Under the pieces are notes generated by a model. It did not search any database, had not been told where the DNA came from, and was given only the letters and a program-made list of their open reading frames with translations. The translations under genes and the position numbers were made by a program. Of a stretch of 34,206 nt of DNA, positions 16,018 through 24,712 are shown piece after piece. This DNA comes from Enterococcus lemanii (GTDB lineage: Bacteria > Bacillota > Bacilli > Lactobacillales > Enterococcaceae): positions 1 to 34,206 of the forward strand of contig NZ_JAFBFD010000035.1 of NCBI RefSeq assembly GCF_016909125.1, in the 5' to 3' direction. Each line of letters opens with the position of its first letter. The first letter of the stretch is position 1.

Positions 16018-17673
16018 ATGAGTACAATTAAAAATCATGCTCGCCAGACCATTAAAAAGAGCAATCCTTTATTTTCTAGTTTTAAATCATTAATTGAAAC
16101 GGCCTTTTATGGCAATCAAGTCACTCCAGTCGACACGCTAACGCAAGCCTACACACTTGCTGCCAAATGCCCAAAAACAATTGTTACTGACCTGCCCGTT
16201 TATCAAGCAGAGATGCTTGGCTTACCTAAAGAAGCCAAAGTTTTGGTCAGCAACGATGGCGAAATTGTTGGTCGCACTTCAGCTGCTAGACGAATTATTG
16301 GTGAGCCTGGAATTGACGAAAAGTATTATGAAGACCTTTTGCGTGAAGCGTTGTATCACAGTTCAACAAGAGATTTTTATCGAGGCGATGCGATTGTTGG
16401 CCTTTCTGAAGATTTTATGGTTGAAGCCCACTTACTTCTTCCGGCTGGCTTTGAAGCGAATTTTTATTCTTACTTTTTAAATTTTCAAATCATGAACGAC
16501 CACTTTAGAAAGCGCTACCAAGATTCCGATACTTACCATGAAAACGATATTTATCTTTACGCCGATCCTTATTGGCAACACCCCGATTTCCCCAATGGGT
16601 TAGCCATTTTTGATCCACGTCAAAATGTCGGGGCTATTTTAGGTTTACGTTACTTAGGGGAACTAAAAAAAGGGACCTTAACTTTAGCTTGGGCTACGGC
16701 ACATCGCAACGGCTATATTGCTTGCCATGGTGGTTTAAAGCAGTACCAACTACCAGATAAAAAGTATACGATGGCTGCGTTTGGCCTATCTGGCTCCGGA
16801 AAATCAACCATCACGTTAGCTGAACATGGGCATTCTTCTAAAGTTACAGTCTTACATGACGATGCTTTTATCATTCACGATGAAACTGGAGCAACAACGG
16901 CATTGGAACCAGCCTACTTTGATAAAACACAAGATTACCCAATGGATAGTCAAAATATTCAGTACATTGTTACTTGTCAAAATGTTGGCGTTACTTTAGA
17001 TGAAAATAACTTGCGAGTACTTGTCACAGAAGACATTCGTAATAACAACGGTCGCGCCGTCAAATCTCAATTTGCGACACCAAACCGAGTAAACCACATT
17101 GAAGAGCGCCTCGATGGAGTATACTGGATTATGAAAGATAGTAGTCTTCCACCAATTATTCGCGTCGACGACCCAATTTTAGCAGCTGTGTTTGGGGTAA
17201 CCCTTGCAACAAAACGTTCGACTGCTGAAAATGTTCCAGGTGGGGTCGACTTGACTTCGCTTGTGATTGAACCATTTGCTAATCCGTTTCGTTGTTACCC
17301 TTTAATAGAGGACTATCAAAAGTTCCGTAATTTATTCTCACAAGGTAAAACGGCTTGTTATATTCTCAATACTGGTTATTTTAATGGGAAAAAAGTTCGT
17401 CCAGCAGATACATTGGGCGTGATTGAACAAGTGGTTGATGAATCAGCCAACTTTGTCTCTTTTGGACCACTCACCGGCTTGAGTTACTTACCAATTGAAG
17501 CGTTTACACCAAGATTTAATGATGAAAATTATCTCAATCAAATTCGCCACTCATTACAAAACCGTTTGAATTTTATTCGAACAACAAATGAAAAAAATGA
17601 CGGATACAATGCTTTACCTGATGAAACAATCACGCACCTTGAACAGTTAATTCAATGTTTGCCTGATGAATAA
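16018..17673 (+). CDS. pckA: Divergent phosphoenolpyruvate carboxykinase (ATP type)
   Basis: The enzyme interconverts oxaloacetate plus ATP and phosphoenolpyruvate plus ADP and CO2. It has 551 residues, near the usual length. The P-loop FGLSGSGKSTIT (about 255-266) and the following metal/kinase-2 motif VLHDDAF (about 278-284) are characteristic of PEPCK, as is the later segment YILNTGYFNGKKVRPADTLGVIE. An arginine-rich GRTSAARRI near residue 85 stands where the substrate loop lies in ATP-PEPCKs. Other blocks differ from the E. coli enzyme, so substrate preference is less certain. The ATG at 16018 is used because AGAGGTGG lies five bases before it. An upstream GTG overlaps that site. The gene stands alone between the insertion remnants and a terminator. 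I could not define its promoter confidently. Confidence 0.85.
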   Translation: MSTIKNHARQTIKKSNPLFSSFKSLIETAFYGNQVTPVDTLTQAYTLAAKCPKTIVTDLPVYQAEMLGLPKEAKVLVSNDGEIVGRTSAARRIIGEPGIDEKYYEDLLREALYHSSTRDFYRGDAIVGLSEDFMVEAHLLLPAGFEANFYSYFLNFQIMNDHFRKRYQDSDTYHENDIYLYADPYWQHPDFPNGLAIFDPRQNVGAILGLRYLGELKKGTLTLAWATAHRNGYIACHGGLKQYQLPDKKYTMAAFGLSGSGKSTITLAEHGHSSKVTVLHDDAFIIHDETGATTALEPAYFDKTQDYPMDSQNIQYIVTCQNVGVTLDENNLRVLVTEDIRNNNGRAVKSQFATPNRVNHIEERLDGVYWIMKDSSLPPIIRVDDPILAAVFGVTLATKRSTAENVPGGVDLTSLVIEPFANPFRCYPLIEDYQKFRNLFSQGKTACYILNTGYFNGKKVRPADTLGVIEQVVDESANFVSFGPLTGLSYLPIEAFTPRFNDENYLNQIRHSLQNRLNFIRTTNEKNDGYNALPDETITHLEQLIQCLPDE

Positions 17674-17707
17674 ATTAAATGCCACCTTTTTAGGTGGCAT
17701 TTAATTT
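17672..17707. terminator. Bidirectional terminator between pckA and the amidase gene
   Basis: AAATTAAATGCCACCT and AGGTGGCATTTAATTT form a perfect 16-bp stem with a TTTT loop, flanked by T-rich sequence on the pckA-downstream side. It overlaps the last bases of the pckA stop codon and serves both convergent genes. Confidence 0.9.
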
Positions 17708-17710
17708 ATT

Positions 17711-18595
17711 TTATTTTTTTGACGCAAGCACTTCTTTTTTCACTTCAACCCGCATCGTTTTATTCGGGTTCACGCTTTGGGAAACTTTTAAATTCCCCGC
17801 TAGTGATAAAAACATGCCTGCTTGATTAAAGGTAAAACCAACTTTTTCTTGTAAAAATTGAACCATTTGATTCAAAGCTAGCTCACTGGCTTCTTCCATC
17901 GTTTCTCTAGAAGCCAAGGTCGCATAAAGTTCAGCGGTCTCAACAAACGGTAAGGGAAGCTTGGCATTTTTTAAGACTTCTACTTGAACCTCTACCTCGC
18001 CCGCTACTTCTAGACCAGATCCCATTATTTCGCCATCCCCCATTGAAGAATGCAAATCTCCTAACGCTAGTAACGCGCCTTCTACATTCACTGGTAAATA
18101 AATACTCGTCCCTTCCGTCAATAACGTCGTATCTAAATTCCCACCATGGTCGTGTGGCGTTCCCGTATTAATGCCTTCGCCTAACGGGGCTGTTCCAATC
18201 ACACCAATCATTTTAGTTAATGGAATTGAAAAACCTAAATAATCCGTTCTCTCTTCGGTGATTTGACTAATAATCGTCTCTTCTTGCTCAATCCCTTTGG
18301 CAAGTAGCCCCAAGCCAGGAGCCGTCACGACCGCACCGGTTTTGGCGATGTCAATTTTGTTAATGGTTACTTTTAATGTATCCCCTACTTGAGCACCATG
18401 AATAAATAACGGACCGGTTGCCGGATTGACTTTAGCAAAATTAATCCCACTCACTGTATCTTGACTCGTTTGAACTTCGCCAGAAAAACAATCTTGGGTC
18501 TCAAAAATAACGGTCTCGCCACTTTCGACCGTTAAAACTGGCCGGTTGGTTTGATTCATCTCAAAAATCACTTGCTCTCGACAAATTCGTTTCAT
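17711..18595 (-). CDS. Acetamidase/formamidase family amidohydrolase
   Basis: A 294-residue cytoplasmic enzyme expected to hydrolyse a short amide (formamide or acetamide) to ammonia and the acid. Family features are the N-terminal beta-sandwich (VESGETVIFETQDCFSGE), the central block GTPHDHGGNLDTT with histidines and aspartates of the metal site, and LLALGDLHSSMGDGEIMGSGLE, a hallmark of this family. ATG codons occur at 18613, 18601 and 18595. The last is preferred because GTAGGG sits six bases before it and the conserved sequence starts there. The gene is single and shares a terminator with convergent pckA. The natural substrate is unknown. Confidence 0.85.
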   Translation of the reverse strand: MKRICREQVIFEMNQTNRPVLTVESGETVIFETQDCFSGEVQTSQDTVSGINFAKVNPATGPLFIHGAQVGDTLKVTINKIDIAKTGAVVTAPGLGLLAKGIEQEETIISQITEERTDYLGFSIPLTKMIGVIGTAPLGEGINTGTPHDHGGNLDTTLLTEGTSIYLPVNVEGALLALGDLHSSMGDGEIMGSGLEVAGEVEVQVEVLKNAKLPLPFVETAELYATLASRETMEEASELALNQMVQFLQEKVGFTFNQAGMFLSLAGNLKVSQSVNPNKTMRVEVKKEVLASKK

Positions 18596-18660
18596 CTTCA
18601 TCCCTACTTTCATCGTATTTTTGGTTTAAATTAAAGTCAAAATTTTGTTTTCATCTTATT

Positions 18661-19389
18661 CTATTTTTTTGATTTATTTGATTCTCGAAGTGTTTTAAAT
18701 AAAATATCAAATTGGCCTCTAAAAGAAGTCAAATCATCAAAAATATCCTCACCATCATTTAACATCTTTACGGTTATCCACCCTAGTGTTCCTGTAATTG
18801 TACTTGCTACCGCTCCATTAACTGCTGCACCAGCGACCGTTCCAACTCCTGGAACTAGCTTCATCAAATTACCAACCGCACTTCTACCAAGTCCAACGAC
18901 AATCAGTTCTTTAGATAATGCAGACGCCATATTTTTCGACCATGATTGACCAAAAAGTTTATGCAATCGAGCCATCATTGTTAGTTGAACCGGAACCAGT
19001 AGGATGGCATCTGAAAATGAAATCGGTGAACAGCCAATAATTGCTGCGGTCAATGTTGCAGCATGAATGGTAGCGTACGCCTTTTTTCGAACCTCCTCAT
19101 CCACACCTACAAGAAACTCATCAAAGATTGCTTCATATTTTTCTTTACTGTCAGCCAAAATTTTCTCCGCTTGTCCCTTTGTTTTATCATAGGTGCTATT
19201 GATGATTGACGACGTTTTTTTTGGCAATTTGCTAAGAACCTCATTGAAAAACAACTTAAATTCCTTCTCGTTTTCCTCAGAATTCAATTCCAATTCTTCT
19301 ATATCATTTTTTCTAACATTTTCAGTTAATTGCTCATCCTTATTTTTCGGCCTTTTCTTAAAGCTTGGCCTCTTGAACTTCCCATTCAT
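18661..19389 (-). CDS. DUF697-type membrane protein of unknown function
   Basis: A 242-residue protein. Residues 1-50 are highly charged (lysine, then glutamate/asparagine rich). From about 100 to 220 lies a glycine- and alanine-rich hydrophobic part (AATLTAAIIGCSPISFSDAILLVPVQLTMMARL, then GLGRSAVGNLMKLVPGVGTVAGAAVNGAVAS) that matches the DUF697 (YcjF-like) pattern. In many relatives this domain is fused to a GTPase. No G-motifs are present here, so it is the membrane part alone. GGAG lies eight bases before the ATG. The gene stands alone between the amidase and TetR genes. The function is unknown. Confidence 0.7.
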   Translation of the reverse strand: MNGKFKRPSFKKRPKNKDEQLTENVRKNDIEELELNSEENEKEFKLFFNEVLSKLPKKTSSIINSTYDKTKGQAEKILADSKEKYEAIFDEFLVGVDEEVRKKAYATIHAATLTAAIIGCSPISFSDAILLVPVQLTMMARLHKLFGQSWSKNMASALSKELIVVGLGRSAVGNLMKLVPGVGTVAGAAVNGAVASTITGTLGWITVKMLNDGEDIFDDLTSFRGQFDILFKTLRESNKSKK

Positions 19390-19694
19390 TCAACTCTCTC
19401 CTCTATGATTGAACCCATAATTTCCACGGATACCAGACGACGTTTTCTACTGATTTTGATTATAACATACCGGCTAATCTACCACGTACAAAGCTTAAGC
19501 AATCTTTATAGAGTTAAAGCGCACACCATGAGGAACGATGACAGAATCGGTTTTGTTATAGTAGCTCAAAATGAAAGAAGATGACCTCAACAAGTCATCT
19601 AGATCATCTTCTTTAGAAAAATCAAACTTTTTGCAACCGTCTAATTAAAGGAAGGCATGGCATTTTAAGCTACTTTGGCTGCTTTTTCATCCTT
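19390..19694. other. Intergenic stretch without a gene
   Basis: About 300 bases with no credible coding frame. The only structure seen is a nested dyad around 19577-19611 (GAAGATGA paired with TCATCTTC) without a clear T-run, a weak terminator candidate. The promoter of the DUF697 gene should lie near its right end but is not clear. Confidence 0.4.
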
Positions 19695-20249
19695 TTAACT
19701 TATACTTTGTTGGATAAAATTAGCGATACTCTTGACATGTGCCTGAATCTCACGATCATTCTCAGCTGGCATAATGGTATAAGAAATAATTGTTCCCAAC
19801 AGTGTTCGCATCACAATCGGCTGTTTGGCAGACGATACGCCAATTTCATCCATGATTCCGCGCAACATCGCTTGGATTTTTTCAATAATGTTTTCCTCGC
19901 CCCACTCTTGTAAAATGGGTGCTTCCCGCAAGATTAAACCGATGATATCCGCGTGCTTTGCAATCAGCTGAATACGTTCGTACAAAATTTGCTCCAATTT
20001 CTGAATCGGTACCAAATTGGTAGACCCTTCGATGGTTTCTTCCATCGTCGTATAGATCACAGGCTTTATGCATTCCATGAATATCTCTTGCTTGTTTTGA
20101 AAATTACGGAAAAGAGTAACCTCTGAAATATCCGCCGCTTTGGCGATTTCAGCCGTTGTCGTTCCGGCAAAACCTTTTTCAATAAAGACTTTTTTGGCCG
20201 CTGTTAAAATTTGTAAGCGTCGCTTTTCTTTACTTAGTCGCCGTGTCAT
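19695..20249 (-). CDS. TetR-family repressor of the ABC exporter operon
   Basis: A 184-residue regulator. The N-terminal helix-turn-helix is textbook TetR: ILTAAKKVFIEKGFAGTTTAEIAKAADISEVTLFRNFQNKQEIF. The C-terminal half is a helical ligand-binding domain with no recognisable specificity. It is the last gene of a four-gene minus-strand operon, 104 bases after the permease, with AAGGAGG before the ATG. The near-palindrome on the operon promoter (23810-23833) is the natural candidate for its operator, so it would repress its own transcription and the exporter until a toxic ligand binds. Confidence 0.9.
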   Translation of the reverse strand: MTRRLSKEKRRLQILTAAKKVFIEKGFAGTTTAEIAKAADISEVTLFRNFQNKQEIFMECIKPVIYTTMEETIEGSTNLVPIQKLEQILYERIQLIAKHADIIGLILREAPILQEWGEENIIEKIQAMLRGIMDEIGVSSAKQPIVMRTLLGTIISYTIMPAENDREIQAHVKSIANFIQQSIS

Positions 20250-20353
20250 CCTCCAGCCTCCTTGCCCTCAGCCAGCATCTGGCCTTTATCTTTTTATTTT
20301 ACCATCGATCCAAAGAATGTAAACCTAATTGTAGCACCACCTTTAACTTTTGG

Positions 20354-21853
20354 TTAAAGCGGTAAATCTTTCTTCGTAAAGATTACATTCGCCGCGGCAT
20401 AAAGGACAACAGAGATTGCTGCTAAAGCAACCAAGCCCCAGCCAAACTCACCATTCGTTAAGATCGCATCCGTATCAAACAAACTTGTAATGGTGAGATA
20501 CTTCAGTGCATCCGTACTATCCATTAATTGTCGTACCATCGTAATCATGAAGAAAGCAAACGGCACACCACCTCCGATTGCCAAAGCTAAACCGGTATGA
20601 TTGAACAAGGTGGATGCGAAGAAAGCAATCGCACTCATCGCTAAAATGAGAAGTGCGAGGCCAATACTCAACCAGAAATAAGCTTCGACATCAAATTCCA
20701 TCGCCTTATCTACCGAGCGTGCCCCTGACACCATCGCCTGATTCGCCAGTACCACAACTTGCTCTTGACTTAAACCAGTTGCCTCAGTTGCAGCCTGTAA
20801 AGCCTTAGGGTCTTTAATCAACGTCAAATTATCGCTGATTTGACTACTCTTAATACCTAAAGTTCTTGAAGTTGAATCAACAACTGCTTGTAACAAATGC
20901 TCGGTGTTGTCTGGTGTTACCACTACTTGAGGTTGAGTTTGTGTTTCGGTGTCTTTCTTTTCTTCGTTTGTTGTCGCCTTCGCATCGGCATTTTTCTTGA
21001 GTTCTAGCGCGGCGATTTCTTCTACAATAAATTGATGATAATCATTGATTGATCCCCCTTGGACCCGTGCGCCAGCGGCTAATGCATCATTACTTTCCAA
21101 AATCATCGCTGGATTTTGCACCAATTCATCGGTTGTAATCTCAATATCGTCCTTTGTCATATCTTTATCGCCGGCATAACGATCCCGACGCTCATTCGTA
21201 ATAATGACTGCTGCCTCTTCATAAGATCGGTACTTGATGGCATCCGCCAAGTAAATCGCATAAGCTTCGGTATCCATATTACGTGCCACCGCTGCTTCAC
21301 GCATCGCTCGTTCATCTTCTTTGATTAAATACAAGCGTTCCGATAAATAGCGCTCTTTCACATTCAAAACATCTGCCGCAGCGGTCACATCGTCTGTGAT
21401 TGCATAGCCAGTCACATTGCCATATTTCAGTTGGCTCGCTCCTAACCCAGCCACAGAAACAATGGCATACATTAGTACTACCGACACAATCAAATACAGT
21501 GATTTAGTAAATATCACACTTGAACGCTTAATCGGTGTTGAAAGAGTATAGGCCATCGACCCTGAATCCACCTCATTTACCACCAGATTATTGGCTGTAA
21601 AAACAACATAGACAATTCCGAGAATCACAGCAATCAACTTATAGAAGTTCTCCAAACTTCCCAAAAGACTAGTCATCGATGAAAGAATATTTGAGAAAAC
21701 GGTCCCTTCCGATGCCGCTGCTATCGACGCATAACCGGCCGCATCATAGCCCATGATAAAACCAGACAAAATAACAGAAGCGACAATGGTAATAATTACC
21801 CATAACTTCCAATTGGAACGAATACTTTGTTTAAATATTGGCTTTGAGAACAT
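20354..21853 (-). CDS. ABC exporter permease with large extracellular insert
   Basis: A 499-residue ABC-2 type permease. Hydrophobic helices occur near residues 16-36, 62-85 and 107-130. These are followed by a hydrophilic stretch of about 240 residues (about 145-385) rich in charged residues and Asn/Thr, and then by three or four helices (about 392-415, 420-445, 465-490). The first part has the typical ABC-2 motif VNEVDSGSMAYTLSTPIKRSSVIFTKS. The large insert should lie outside the membrane. AGGAGG precedes the ATG. It directly abuts the upstream ATPase stop codon, so translation is coupled. It probably pairs with both ATPases. The substrate is unknown, an antimicrobial being likely given the TetR control. 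Confidence 0.85.
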   Translation of the reverse strand: MFSKPIFKQSIRSNWKLWVIITIVASVILSGFIMGYDAAGYASIAAASEGTVFSNILSSMTSLLGSLENFYKLIAVILGIVYVVFTANNLVVNEVDSGSMAYTLSTPIKRSSVIFTKSLYLIVSVVLMYAIVSVAGLGASQLKYGNVTGYAITDDVTAAADVLNVKERYLSERLYLIKEDERAMREAAVARNMDTEAYAIYLADAIKYRSYEEAAVIITNERRDRYAGDKDMTKDDIEITTDELVQNPAMILESNDALAAGARVQGGSINDYHQFIVEEIAALELKKNADAKATTNEEKKDTETQTQPQVVVTPDNTEHLLQAVVDSTSRTLGIKSSQISDNLTLIKDPKALQAATEATGLSQEQVVVLANQAMVSGARSVDKAMEFDVEAYFWLSIGLALLILAMSAIAFFASTLFNHTGLALAIGGGVPFAFFMITMVRQLMDSTDALKYLTITSLFDTDAILTNGEFGWGLVALAAISVVLYAAANVIFTKKDLPL

Positions 21854-22747
21854 CTATATTTCCTCCTTGAACGCTTTAATAATATAATCTTCAAAAGTTA
21901 CTTTCATTTCTTTAAAATAAACGAGATCAAATGCTTTCAAATCAAGAATCAGGCGGTTAATTTCTTTATCATTGATTTGAACGAACACTTGCAAGTCATC
22001 CTTTTTGACTTGACTCAATTCATAGCCTAATCCTAAGAAACGTTCAAAATCTTCCGGTGTTTTAAACTCCATACGATAAATTTTATTTTTATTGTAACGA
22101 ATGGTCTTCATATCGATAATATCGATGATTTTACCATCTCGAATCACAGCCACGCGGTCACAAACTTCCTCTACTTCTTGGAAGATATGGCTAGACATAA
22201 AAGCTGTTTTTCCTTTTTGCTTTTCTTCTTTTAATAAATCTAGAAAAACATCCCGCATCAATGGATCTAAACCCGTAGTCGGTTCATCCATGATTAAAAT
22301 ATCTGCATCCGAAGCAAAGGCGGAAACAATCGCTGTTTTTTGTTTCATCCCTTTACTCATGGCCCGCACATTCGCAGTCGCATCGAGTTGGAGCAAGTCG
22401 CTCAATTCTTGAGCGCGCTCCCAACTTCCCCGACCGGAAAGATAAATTTGCTCTTTTAAAAACTCTTCTCCAGATGTATTGCCAGGAAAGTTAATTTCTC
22501 CTGGAATATAAGAAACGTAACGCTTAACTTCGGCACTACTTTTCGTCGCGTCGAGGCCGTTGATTGTGACACTCCCTTCATCTGGTTTTAAAAATCCCAT
22601 CATATGCCGAATGGTCGTTGTCTTTCCAGCACCATTTATACCAACGAAACCGTAAATTTCACCTTTTTCAATTTCTAACGAGATATCAAATATCCCATGG
22701 CCTTTGCCGTAATCTTTTGTCAGGTGATTGATATCAATATATGCCAT
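21854..22747 (-). CDS. ABC exporter ATP-binding protein (second paralogue)
   Basis: A 297-residue ATPase of the drug-exporter type. It has Walker A GINGAGKTT, Walker B ILIMDEPTTGLD, a degenerate signature MSKGMKQKTA in place of LSGGQ, and the switch histidine in SSHIFQE. The C-terminal 80 residues form an extra domain common in such ATPases. The ATG at 22747 is preferred because AAGGAG lies ten bases upstream, and the conserved start AYIDINHLTKDYG follows. It overlaps the preceding gene by 14 bases. It is clearly paralogous to the first ATPase (shared KDYG, GHGIFDIS and MSxG-K), which suggests a heterodimer. Confidence 0.92.
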   Translation of the reverse strand: MAYIDINHLTKDYGKGHGIFDISLEIEKGEIYGFVGINGAGKTTTIRHMMGFLKPDEGSVTINGLDATKSSAEVKRYVSYIPGEINFPGNTSGEEFLKEQIYLSGRGSWERAQELSDLLQLDATANVRAMSKGMKQKTAIVSAFASDADILIMDEPTTGLDPLMRDVFLDLLKEEKQKGKTAFMSSHIFQEVEEVCDRVAVIRDGKIIDIIDMKTIRYNKNKIYRMEFKTPEDFERFLGLGYELSQVKKDDLQVFVQINDKEINRLILDLKAFDLVYFKEMKVTFEDYIIKAFKEEI

Positions 22748-23672
22748 GTTGCAAGTTCTCCTTTCCATCAGCTACCGTTTTTTTACGGTCGTAGAAATCC
22801 ATGAAATAATCTTCTAGCGTAAATTTAATCTCAGAGATAAAGTTCACCTTTACTTTGCTTAGTTCAATGAAAAGCTGTTGGATTTTTTCATCCGTTATAT
22901 TCAACTTCACTTGATTTTGTTCTGGTCTTTCGATAGGAATAACAAAAGCTGTTTTAGTAAGGAACTTTTGATAATCTTCAAAGCTAGCAAATTCAATTTT
23001 GAAGGCCTTATTTGAATTTTGCTTTAACTGAGACGCCTCAATGGTGGATACGATGACGCCATCCTTGATGATGGCAATTCGATCACACGTCGCATCGACT
23101 TCACTGAAAATATGACTAGATAAAAGAATCGTTTTTCCTTCTGCTTTCTCATTTAAAACGAATTGAATGAATCGTTCTTGCATTACCGGATCTAGTCCTG
23201 ATGTTGGTTCATCAAGTATCAAAATTTTCGGATTGTGCATGAATGCGGTGACGACCGCGAGCTTTCTTTTCGTCCCGAGACTCATTTCTTTGATTGCTTC
23301 CGAGGTATCTAGCTCGAATAATTCTTTCAATGCTTCTGTCCGTGTCATATCCGTAATTTGTCTTTCTTGAGCCATGAATGCAATAAATTGATCGCCTGTC
23401 ATGTTTTTGGGAAAAGCCAACTCTCCCGGTAAGTAACCAACATCTTGTTTGATGATGGCGGCAGAACTCCAGCAATTTTTTCCGTTGATGTAAAGCTCGC
23501 CTTCTTGCGCTTTCGAAAAACCCATCAAATGGCGGATCGTCGTTGTTTTCCCCGCACCATTCGGCCCTAGAAAGCCAAAGACTTCTCCTTCCATTATTTC
23601 AAAAGAAACATCAAATATTCCTCGTCCATGACCGTAGTCTTTCGTCACATGTTTTACCTCAATAACCGACAT
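22734..23672 (-). CDS. ABC exporter ATP-binding protein (first paralogue)
   Basis: A 312-residue ATPase and the first gene of the operon. It has Walker A GPNGAGKTT, signature MSLGTKRKLA, Walker B ILILDEPTSGLD and the H-loop SSHIFSE. The start MSVIEVKHVTKDYGHGRGIFDVS closely parallels the second ATPase, so the two arose by duplication. GAGAGG precedes the ATG. Its end overlaps the next start by 14 bases, giving translational coupling. With the permease it should form an efflux pump, most likely for a toxic peptide or drug, but the sequence does not say which. Confidence 0.92.
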   Translation of the reverse strand: MSVIEVKHVTKDYGHGRGIFDVSFEIMEGEVFGFLGPNGAGKTTTIRHLMGFSKAQEGELYINGKNCWSSAAIIKQDVGYLPGELAFPKNMTGDQFIAFMAQERQITDMTRTEALKELFELDTSEAIKEMSLGTKRKLAVVTAFMHNPKILILDEPTSGLDPVMQERFIQFVLNEKAEGKTILLSSHIFSEVDATCDRIAIIKDGVIVSTIEASQLKQNSNKAFKIEFASFEDYQKFLTKTAFVIPIERPEQNQVKLNITDEKIQQLFIELSKVKVNFISEIKFTLEDYFMDFYDRKKTVADGKENLQHGIY

Positions 23673-23809
23673 CCATATCCCTCTCTCTTTTTAAGTTAAT
23701 TTCATCCATAGTGGAATGAAATGCATGATTTCACTCTTGTGGAGTCAGCGAGCTTTAAAAGGCCATTTCCTGTCGCTAAAGAACCTTTTTTCCCTTCGCC
23801 TCTTCTTTA

Positions 23810-23833
23810 AAGTAAGTAAGTACTTACTAACTT
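23810..23833. promoter_or_regulatory. Probable TetR operator
   Basis: A 24-bp near-palindrome with a perfect core AGTAAGTACTTACT (23815-23828) and one mismatched pair outside it lies immediately downstream of the operon -10, covering the expected transcription start. Size and place fit TetR-family operators. Confidence 0.75.
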
Positions 23834-23841
23834 ATTAACTT

Positions 23842-23870
23842 AAGATAAAGCAATCAAATCGATTTGTCAA
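23842..23870 (-). promoter_or_regulatory. Promoter of the ABC exporter/tetR operon
   Basis: On the minus strand TTGACA (23865-23870), 17 bases and TATCTT (23842-23847). The promoter lies between an upstream terminator hairpin and the downstream operator. Confidence 0.8.
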
Positions 23871-23871
23871 C

Positions 23872-23901
23872 AAAAAAATTCGCTATTTAAATTTAGCGAA
23901 T
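23872..23901 (-). terminator. Terminator-like hairpin insulating the exporter promoter
   Basis: ATTCGCTA (23878-23885) and TAGCGAAT (23894-23901) form eight perfect pairs. On the minus strand a run of seven T follows, ending just before the TTGACA of the operon promoter. It would stop readthrough from rlmH. Confidence 0.75.
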
Positions 23902-24024
23902 CCATTCATTCGCCACTAGATTCCTTATGCTAATCGCCTCTTCCTCTTTTTTGATTACTTGAAAATTAATTTTCACTTCAAACACTTTTTTCTTCTCCAC
24001 CGTCGTTTTTGTCTAATTTTCGAC

Positions 24025-24066
24025 ATAAAAAATAGAGCGAGATTCCGTTACGAATCTCACTCTATT
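24025..24066 (-). terminator. Intrinsic terminator downstream of rlmH
   Basis: AATAGAGCGAGATTC and GAATCTCACTCTATT pair along 15 positions with one mismatch around CGTTAC, followed on the minus strand by TTTTTTATG. It lies about 120 bases after the rlmH stop. Confidence 0.85.
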
Positions 24067-24186
24067 AATTGCTTGCGTATCACAAGACGTGGTTAGCCTC
24101 TTTAGAAATCATTCTAATAATTTTTTTGTTTTCCCATACTTCTTTCTCTGATTTTCTCAAAAGAAGGTAGATTTGTCAATATTGTT

Positions 24187-24666
24187 TTATTTATGATACG
24201 GTTCGCCCTTATTAATCCGAAAGGCACGATAAATTTGCTCAACCAAAATCAAACGCATTAATTGATGAGGATATGTCATTTTGCCAAAAGAAATTTGCGC
24301 ATTGCTACGTTTTAAAACCGTGTCGCTTAGTCCAAGTGACCCGCCGATTACAAAAACGAGTTGACTTTTGCCTTGAATGCCTAGTTGATTGATCGTTTTG
24401 GCAAATTCTTCACTGCTTGGATTTTTGCCATTGATTGCTAAGGCAAAGACATATTCTTGTTCTTTGATCTTAGTTAATATTCGTTCGCCTTCTTTTTCCT
24501 TAACTAAACGCATTTCCGCTTCACTTAAATTTTCTGGTGCTTTTTCATCTGCTACTTCAATAAGGTCCATTTTGGCATAAGCACCCAGACGTTTTACATA
24601 TTCTTGAATCCCTTGAATTAAATACTTTTCTTTTAATTTTCCAACGCTTATAATTTTAATGTTCAT
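24187..24666 (-). CDS. rlmH: 23S rRNA (pseudouridine1915-N3)-methyltransferase RlmH
   Basis: A 159-residue SPOUT-family methyltransferase that modifies pseudouridine 1915 in helix 69 of 23S rRNA using S-adenosylmethionine. It is nearly full-length identical in pattern to known RlmH: start [15 protein letters not shown], the SAM-binding knot [11 protein letters not shown], and the end [29 protein letters not shown], a family hallmark. AAGGAG lies upstream of the ATG. It is transcribed away from htrA. The rlmH-htrA pairing is widely kept in Lactobacillales. Confidence 0.97.
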   Translation of the reverse strand: MNIKIISVGKLKEKYLIQGIQEYVKRLGAYAKMDLIEVADEKAPENLSEAEMRLVKEKEGERILTKIKEQEYVFALAINGKNPSSEEFAKTINQLGIQGKSQLVFVIGGSLGLSDTVLKRSNAQISFGKMTYPHQLMRLILVEQIYRAFRINKGEPYHK

Positions 24667-24712
24667 TTTAGCAATCTCCTTGGCTTAATTTTTTCTTAAG
24701 TTTTTAACAATG

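Noticed and set aside
19577-19611. Nested GAAGATGA/TCATCTTC dyad as a terminator
   Set aside because: No proper T-run follows on either strand and it lies over 80 bases from the tetR stop, so I only note it within the intergenic entry.
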